The position numbers and the translations under genes are program-made. This document shows, one piece after another, positions 15,701 through 20,030 of a DNA stretch of 20,030 bases; the first letter of the stretch is position 1, and every line of letters starts with the position of its first letter. The DNA lies in the IMG/VR virus record IMGVR_UViG_3300021962_000847, positions 1 through 20,030 of that record; one strand, given 5' to 3'. Under the pieces are notes generated by a model that had not been told where the DNA came from, made no database searches, and saw nothing but the letters and a program-made list of their open reading frames with translations. Source of the DNA: a virus.

Positions 15701-16262
15701 TGTTACGAGAAGCGGTAGCCCAGCCGCCACGGACGCTTTCCGTGTACTGAGGGTTCTGCTCGAAGAACTGTGCTGACAATCGCTGATTGACGCCACGCAG
15801 ACGAGCAATGAACTCGTCACGGTTAGCCATCAAGCCGGGATTGGAGATGATCTCTTGGTATTCTTTGTCAGCATTGAGTGTCTGTGCATATAGTCTGGTT
15901 CCTCGATCCTGATCCAGCGCAATACGCATGGTAGGAGAGGCACCTCGTTCGCCTGTGAGAAAGCCAAACAGGGAGCCAAAGACGCCACCAGTTTGTTTAT
16001 CAACACGAACATCGTCTAGGTCCTTCGTCGCTCTAGCTTGAGCATCTGCAATCTGCTGAGACTGTTCGTCAGCCTTAGTGAGAGCAGTGTTCAGCGTTGA
16101 GAGCGAGGAGACGAGAGAGTCAACACTACGAAGTTTGTCAGAGTATTGAGAGCGAATGCCCTCAGCGGAGACGCCATAGGTCTCACGGGGAGTGATTTTT
16201 GAAGAACCCAGTCGGACATCTTCTTGACCACCCCCGTAGGGGTCGTTAATCAGTAGAGCCAT
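12735..16262 (-). CDS. Internal virion protein with lytic transglycosylase and M15 peptidase domains
   Basis: 1175 residues, in the T7 gp15 position but longer (T7 gp15 is 747). Residues about 222 to 350 look like a soluble lytic transglycosylase: catalytic Glu251 in ENPRWDPNAVSPTGVRGLAQ and a later AETYLIWNLGERGA segment. Residues about 440 to 540 look like an M15 D,D-peptidase: SGHRTGDYQAQ, HTTGTALDI (His492, Asp499) and HMHIDL (His531) supply the zinc ligands. The remainder is mostly charged helix, with a Pro-rich stretch near 995-1075. It is predicted to be carried in the virion and to cut both glycan and peptide bonds during DNA entry. Start ATG has GAGGT upstream and follows the gp14-like stop by 7 nt. 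Confidence 0.9.
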   Translation of the reverse strand: MALLINDPYGGGQEDVRLGSSKITPRETYGVSAEGIRSQYSDKLRSVDSLVSSLSTLNTALTKADEQSQQIADAQARATKDLDDVRVDKQTGGVFGSLFGFLTGERGASPTMRIALDQDRGTRLYAQTLNADKEYQEIISNPGLMANRDEFIARLRGVNQRLSAQFFEQNPQYTESVRGGWATASRNTEEARDAQAMTAQINEIIAGRLESAERRSNEFNSGAGYWRSRAHTLAKEVGVDPAEVSQFIAVENPRWDPNAVSPTGVRGLAQITTDRFNMIKENLAKTNPELAARLKDRGDGESSLLALTVEYPRLKNIASTILGREAKTAETYLIWNLGERGAAPLLNAIKNNNLDVKVGEIAFNISDVNKNAGLYGKDGSRTLRETLGYINQTMKDRSSYHQPSTPVPAMKAGVMFDENTGIPTGSTVYGYKWSDFKNSGVQGGSGFLDSRIVQVLDQASQFIGYKIMPMSGHRTGDYQAQKGIKSGAHGPHTTGTALDISVTDPEKQLKLARFFSSLGVKGIGVYGSHMHIDLVDREASWSKDGAKVSTEQLREAIAQGRTDMSNGGSYRPSGFNGTERDPYQSEIAETARRTGLTLSQVKGIYADNLLQTAREAANTGDYTRGQNILGDAVTNYGSNFTTAQRNSIYDTQRNMSEQSLRAYEFKKQELAQAAEQAFRTEYARAQESFSKGQAYFPDQSKFNLATPEGQAAYGKAKSIATFGTAVVDKDVSTGNLGIYRSKFNDQGFMSELGAGDGKELTKEQFREAALKRFRGELTLSDLNTLVDDYDKHRTQTPIARAKAEEIAATQRGTLQNLLMMDDKYTQAMSKLYQNSMDPQTSSQKVGMHVQMLQKQYENVFSYWYMQTMQENGGQPPSGKQLQDIMKITMETVKGDAASMSLMLFANSQQNMREGYNPQLWAERQASIGQMFDPTGMAQQKIPPDAAVERPLRVLPAGSRVILDQTGKPAVIDGAYQYRLPNGTVVSYDPVLEAQMSAPTRVTPPTTDEFRPTGQPQQRPAPRNRSEVAPTSAIPTREETQGMAPAERSAVIREATAKQNAEVRGQLDQLIEQRIKQSEQKQFTKDVARFAQKKVEAEFADRIGGAASRQDEQRIIREIETRFNDLTNFYEQEYRPIYDAFIEARRALDAAPPSQRELAKRAFQRAREAWAIFNEQ

Positions 16263-16269
16263 TTATACC

Positions 16270-16812
16270 TCACGCAACGGATAGGCCACCAAGCTTGGCA
16301 GGAATGAAACCGCCTCGTACACCACCAGTGATACCAGCGGATGCAAGACCGATTGCCAAACCGAGCGGGTTGGGTCCTTCTTTGAACGGCATTGAATTGA
16401 TACGCTGCTGAGCTTCAGCACGGACAGACTCACTCTGGCCGATTAAGGCCATCTGAGCGTCGTCACGTTTAGCCTGAACACGAGATTCGTTTTCAGCAGC
16501 AACTTGTCGGGACTGTGCTTCAAGAGCATCAAGGGTATACGATCCGCCTGCAATGCCAGACGAGCCAGCAGAGGCTTGCAGAGTACCCATTTCGCTACGA
16601 GCCTTCAGAGCAGCCCTATAGCCCTCTTGGTTCGTGCCCTTGCTTTCAAAATAGTATTTTCTTTGGAGGTCGGAATACTTGTTCGCTGCTGCATATTTCG
16701 CGTCACGGTGTGCAGCCGCTGCATTTGCGTTGTAAGCATCTGTAGCCTGCTGCTGCCCAATATAACTAACGACAGCACCAGCAGCTTGAACCCCTGCCAT
16801 CAGTGTACACAT
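16270..16812 (-). CDS. Internal virion protein B (T7 gp14-like)
   Basis: 180 residues, close to T7 gp14 (196). The first 20 residues are hydrophobic and Gly/Ala-rich (MAGVQAAGAVVSYIG), followed by a long Ala/Gln/Lys-rich helical region that includes GTLQASAGSSGIAGGSYTLDALEAQSR, a pattern found in gp14-type proteins, and a Gly-rich hydrophobic C-terminus (GLAIGLASAGITGG). In T7 this protein is ejected first and is proposed to form a pore in the outer membrane. Start at 16812 is supported by AAAAGGA nine bases upstream; an ATG four codons later is the alternative. It follows the gp13-like stop by five bases. Confidence 0.88.
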   Translation of the reverse strand: MCTLMAGVQAAGAVVSYIGQQQATDAYNANAAAAHRDAKYAAANKYSDLQRKYYFESKGTNQEGYRAALKARSEMGTLQASAGSSGIAGGSYTLDALEAQSRQVAAENESRVQAKRDDAQMALIGQSESVRAEAQQRINSMPFKEGPNPLGLAIGLASAGITGGVRGGFIPAKLGGLSVA

Positions 16813-16817
16813 GTAGA

Positions 16818-17288
16818 TTATCCTTTTAGGCGAACAAACTCATAGAACGGCTCGTTGGTAGCGGGCATGGGTGCTTCCCTGAGGAAGACAAATCCCATCC
16901 ACTTGAGCCACGCATGGTGGAGTGTGTTCCTTGAATAGGTGTAGTTGTAGAAGCATTCTCTGTTCGTCTCTTCGTAAAGAGCGGAGAGAACGGGCCTACA
17001 GTTCCTGAGAAATGTAAACTTGTGCCGCCTTATGTCATCAGTGCCTAGCATCCATATGACCCCAAACCGTGGTCCGAAAGGTGATGGAGCTATGCCGAGA
17101 ATGGCAGCAGGGTTACGTGTGTCAGGCGCAATCAGTGCATAAGAGACTTCAGAGCCTTCGTTGGATGTGGAGAGGGCCAAGTCGGGCGACAGGCCACTTG
17201 CCCAGCACTCGTCTTGGTCCTCTTTCCGCATGTTCTGTGAAACGTAGGCAATGTCGTCCTGTGTTGAGGGACGATACAAATATCTCAT
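16818..17288 (-). CDS. gp13-like internal virion protein A with GNAT-type fold
   Basis: 156 residues from ATG at 17288. The start is chosen because it overlaps the tail tubular B stop as TAATG and because homologues begin with the same MRYLYRPSTQDD-type opening; a GTG at 17330 would add 14 residues. The region DDIAYVSQNMRKEDQDE matches the opening of T7 gp13-type proteins. The end, YNYTYSRNTLHHAWLKWMGF, looks like the last motif of acetyltransferases (N-x-x-H-x-x-W-L-x-x-x-GF). In T7 gp13 is needed for morphogenesis. Whether it binds an acyl-CoA cannot be judged by eye. Confidence 0.85.
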   Translation of the reverse strand: MRYLYRPSTQDDIAYVSQNMRKEDQDECWASGLSPDLALSTSNEGSEVSYALIAPDTRNPAAILGIAPSPFGPRFGVIWMLGTDDIRRHKFTFLRNCRPVLSALYEETNRECFYNYTYSRNTLHHAWLKWMGFVFLREAPMPATNEPFYEFVRLKG

Positions 17289-19654
17289 TAGATTCTTTGA
17301 ACTGACTTTGGAGCGATTATGCCTTGCCACTCCGCAGAGCCAAACGCTGACGGGAACGGACTGTCATTCGTAATCACGATGCGAGCCTTCAGGTTCTCCG
17401 ACATGACGGGGATGCGGTACTTCCCAGATGCAAACGGCTGCTTGCCGAGTTCAGCCTCGTTAGAACCGACAACAAAGCCCACAAATGTGGACGTAGCGTC
17501 GTCTCTGCCGGGGGTGATGATCTTGGTCTGGAAGTAGGCGGTGTTGTGGTACTCAATAGCGAGATACCTGATCTGAGTTCGGCCATCCAACATGACGACC
17601 TCACCTCCACCCTTCTGCTGACGTGCAAACAGGGTAGAGAACTCGTAGGTCATGGTGTAGGGCAGGCCAACCGTGTTCGTATATCCAGTGATATTACCGG
17701 GAACACGGAGTTCAGAGTTGTTCAGCTTGGTAACAGGCTGACGAATGCCGACAACCCCATTAGCAATGTCCGACGAGACTACCTCAGGCGTACCTGATGT
17801 CGAGTAAGGCAGGGTAATGGTTGTACGATCATTCACAGCGTCGTAGGTCATCTGCCCAACCGTAAGCTGGTGACGACGGTCAAGCATGATCTCATAGTTC
17901 AGGTCAGTGTCGAACACGTCCTCATCGAGGCGGATACGCTCAAGCGTGACCCCGTAGGTCCGCTCAGCGAGCATGTACAGATAGGTACCAGAGAACCCAG
18001 CCCAGTAGATTTTCACTACGTCAGGGAAGACCCATTTGGTCCAAGCGTTCTGCGCCTTCCTATCTCCAGCCCAAAAGAACTTGTATGCGTACAACGTGTT
18101 TGCCACGTCGCTCGAATAGACAACAACAGCCTTCGCCCTGTTAGAGCCAGCCATGAACCGGATGTTGTTTGGCACTAACTCAGGAACAGCAGAGGACACT
18201 TCGTCAGCATCGTCGTTCGTAGAGTTATCCTTAGGGAAGAACTCGTAGAGCTTGGAGTACTGGTAGTCAGCCCTGTCGTCCACAAAGTAGACAGAGTTAC
18301 CCATGTTAGCAGGGCGAACACGTGTTGACGTGTTGAACGCCGTGCTGAACTGGATGTTAGCCGTCTTGGGGCCAAGGTAGTTCTGGAAGGAGAAGCGAAA
18401 CTGATTGCGCTCCGACATCAACAGGAGGTCACGGTTGTACGCGACAGCGTGATGCAGGATGTCCACATTGTTATGCAGGACGGCCAGATCAATCGGATCA
18501 CTATCCAATAGCTGAGCGGTGGTCGTGCGATAGAAGTTTTCGTAGTTGTCCACCTCCGACATGATGATGTTCTCATCTGCCAGAATGCCGAGGCGATTGT
18601 TGTAAACGAAAATGTCGTTGATCTTGGTGTCCACAAAGGAAGGATTGCGAGCACTTTCAGTGTCGCCAACAGCCCTGTTGACCCACGTGTGGCGCTTGAA
18701 CGTCCACGTCCCGTTGGTTTCACGGACCAGAACGTGAGGCATGGTAGCCTCATCTAGCTTCTCGCCTTGATTCCAATCCACAGTTTCACGCCAGATGCCC
18801 TTCTCGTAGATGACGTAGTAGTCATCACCGAGGGCTTCAAGATCACCAGCGACACGCACGATGCGTCCTTCAGGGGATGTGGGAGGCAAGTCAGAGAACG
18901 ATTGAACGTCCCTAATAAAGCCCTTGAGCGATTTGTCACCAGTGCCGCCCTGTGTAGACAAGGTGCCGTTAGCTGGAAAGTTTGTGATGGTAATGGTGGA
19001 GCCTGTAAGGACACAGGTGTAGCCACTGGCTACTAGATCGTCACGGATTTCCTGTGCGATAACGGTTGTAGACTCGACAGCAGTAGATGCTGACGTGCCG
19101 TCTCCTGTTAGAAACGACGCACGTAAAGTTCCGTTGATGTAAACCGAGTAGTACGTGTTCGCAGCCGACGAGGTAACGTAGATCGTAGCTTCCGCCGTTG
19201 GGTTACGCCTTGTCTGCGTGGCAGCAAGGGTAGCCTCAGTGACTGCTGAGGACGTAACGGACACGTTTCGGTTAGAGATAAACGTGAAGTCGCCAAACGT
19301 GACAAACCGAAAAGCGTCAACGGGAGAGGCTGCTGTGAGGTAACTTTTACCGTTAGGGAAGTTCACAGTCTGAAACGTACCGTCAGCAAGGTTGAGCACC
19401 TTGAGATCACCGTTCTCCATGACCACAAGATAACGGTAGCTTTCGTTACGCTCGATCAGGTAGCCGCAAGCACCGTTTGTGAGTGCCGAGCCTACGTTTG
19501 CGATGTGACGTGTAGGAGGACGCTTCTGCAAGCCGCTCACAATTGAGGGCCACGAGTTAATCGTCTCCTGACACGTGTTGGACAGTCGCAGAGCAGGAGG
19601 CTGCTGCGATATTCCACCAACGAGGTTAGGGATGGTGCTTGAGACTAGAGGCAT
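17288..19654 (-). CDS. Tail tubular protein B (T7 gp12-like, tail nozzle)
   Basis: 788 residues, almost the length of T7 gp12 (794). The opening IPNLVGGISQQPPALR followed by NTCQETINSWPSIVSGLQKRPP is characteristic of this family, as is the YLVVMENGDLKVLNLADG segment near residue 75. The body is beta-rich, as expected for the nozzle that closes the short tail and opens on adsorption. Its ATG overlaps the tail tubular A stop (TAATG), and its own stop overlaps the next start in the same way. Confidence 0.95.
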   Translation of the reverse strand: MPLVSSTIPNLVGGISQQPPALRLSNTCQETINSWPSIVSGLQKRPPTRHIANVGSALTNGACGYLIERNESYRYLVVMENGDLKVLNLADGTFQTVNFPNGKSYLTAASPVDAFRFVTFGDFTFISNRNVSVTSSAVTEATLAATQTRRNPTAEATIYVTSSAANTYYSVYINGTLRASFLTGDGTSASTAVESTTVIAQEIRDDLVASGYTCVLTGSTITITNFPANGTLSTQGGTGDKSLKGFIRDVQSFSDLPPTSPEGRIVRVAGDLEALGDDYYVIYEKGIWRETVDWNQGEKLDEATMPHVLVRETNGTWTFKRHTWVNRAVGDTESARNPSFVDTKINDIFVYNNRLGILADENIIMSEVDNYENFYRTTTAQLLDSDPIDLAVLHNNVDILHHAVAYNRDLLLMSERNQFRFSFQNYLGPKTANIQFSTAFNTSTRVRPANMGNSVYFVDDRADYQYSKLYEFFPKDNSTNDDADEVSSAVPELVPNNIRFMAGSNRAKAVVVYSSDVANTLYAYKFFWAGDRKAQNAWTKWVFPDVVKIYWAGFSGTYLYMLAERTYGVTLERIRLDEDVFDTDLNYEIMLDRRHQLTVGQMTYDAVNDRTTITLPYSTSGTPEVVSSDIANGVVGIRQPVTKLNNSELRVPGNITGYTNTVGLPYTMTYEFSTLFARQQKGGGEVVMLDGRTQIRYLAIEYHNTAYFQTKIITPGRDDATSTFVGFVVGSNEAELGKQPFASGKYRIPVMSENLKARIVITNDSPFPSAFGSAEWQGIIAPKSVQRI

Positions 19655-20030
19655 TAACCGAAACCTCCACGAGAGAAGTAGCCACGCGAAACGATCTTAC
19701 GGGTGCTCCACGAGTCGTAGAGCATGTTTGCATCTGCGGTCTCAGTCTCCTCCTGCATGAGGACGGTCCAAGCACGTTGCTCATCTTGAGCAGAAAACTT
19801 GTAAAGGGTGTCGGAGCCAAGCAAACGCTGTTGGAGAAGGCGAGCAGCCCTCATTGTGATAAACTGCTTGGCAGCGAATGGGAGTTCGTCAAAGGTCAGC
19901 TGGACGTAAATCTCTACCCTGAGTTCCTTAGTGAACGTGTAGGTCGAGTTCTCAACATCAAACAGCTTGCCTCCACGCTGCACAACATCAATGGACTTAC
20001 TATCATCAACAGTGTCTACACGGATCGTGT
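19654..20030 (-). CDS. Tail tubular protein A (T7 gp11-like), 3' part
   Basis: The reading frame is open from the TAA at 19654 through the right edge of the window, giving about 124 C-terminal residues of an estimated 190 to 200. The GTG at 19983 is probably internal, since upstream codons read IRVDTVDDSKSIDVVQRGGKL without a stop. VENSTYTFTKELRVEIYVQLTFDELPFAAKQFIT and the Arg-rich end (YDSWSTRKIVSRGYFSRGG) fit the gatekeeper ring that joins portal and nozzle. The start codon is outside the window. Confidence 0.9.
   Translation of the reverse strand, partial: TIRVDTVDDSKSIDVVQRGGKLFDVENSTYTFTKELRVEIYVQLTFDELPFAAKQFITMRAARLLQQRLLGSDTLYKFSAQDEQRAWTVLMQEETETADANMLYDSWSTRKIVSRGYFSRGGFG

Noticed and set aside
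17289-17330. GTG start at 17330 for the gp13-like gene
   Set aside because: It would overlap tail tubular B by 43 nt; the ATG in the TAATG overlap gives the usual family N-terminus.

Overview
The window looks like the late end of a T7-like (Autographiviridae-type) podovirus genome. Nearly every gene lies on the minus strand, so the operon reads from high to low coordinates. The order matches T7 genes 11 to 19: tail tubular proteins A and B, a gp13-like protein, internal virion proteins, tail fibre, lysis genes, small and large terminase. A three-TM holin of the type common in alphaproteobacterial phages and gene transfer agents, together with an M15 endolysin, suggests an alphaproteobacterial, possibly aquatic, host. 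The host call is inference. The RNA polymerase, capsid and portal genes lie outside the window.

Layout from right to left: tail tubular A (3' part only, cut by the window edge), tail tubular B, gp13-like protein, gp14-like protein, a 1175-residue ejection protein carrying two wall-cutting domains (lytic transglycosylase plus M15 peptidase), and a 1439-residue ejection protein. Then come an 821-residue tail fibre with two collagen-like blocks, two small fibre-linked proteins, a glycine-rich putative second adhesin, M15 endolysin, three-TM holin, a coiled-coil/TM lysis accessory protein, small terminase, large terminase, and last an S-adenosylmethionine decarboxylase-like (SpeD) gene. Genes are tightly packed, with many ATGA or TAATG overlaps. 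Only two intergenic gaps exceed about 12 nt, and each holds a hairpin whose only non-Watson-Crick pair is a G-U wobble in the minus-strand RNA.

Positions 1 to 1247 are different: mostly non-coding and rich in repeats. This stretch holds a 32-bp direct repeat, three to four copies of a 24-bp motif, an interrupted 16-bp inverted repeat, several small palindromes, and one possible short basic gene at the far left. In a T7-like genome the end of the late operon lies next to the genome terminus, so this is probably the terminal/early-control region, joined here because the genome is circular in the assembly or in the cell.

Together the genes serve adsorption (fibre, glycine-rich protein), DNA ejection through the wall (the internal proteins), lysis, and DNA packaging. 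The SpeD-like gene is the one clear metabolic gene. The strongest leads are SpeD fused by overlap to the terminase gene, the double hydrolase in the ejection protein, and the unexplained repeat system of the terminal region.
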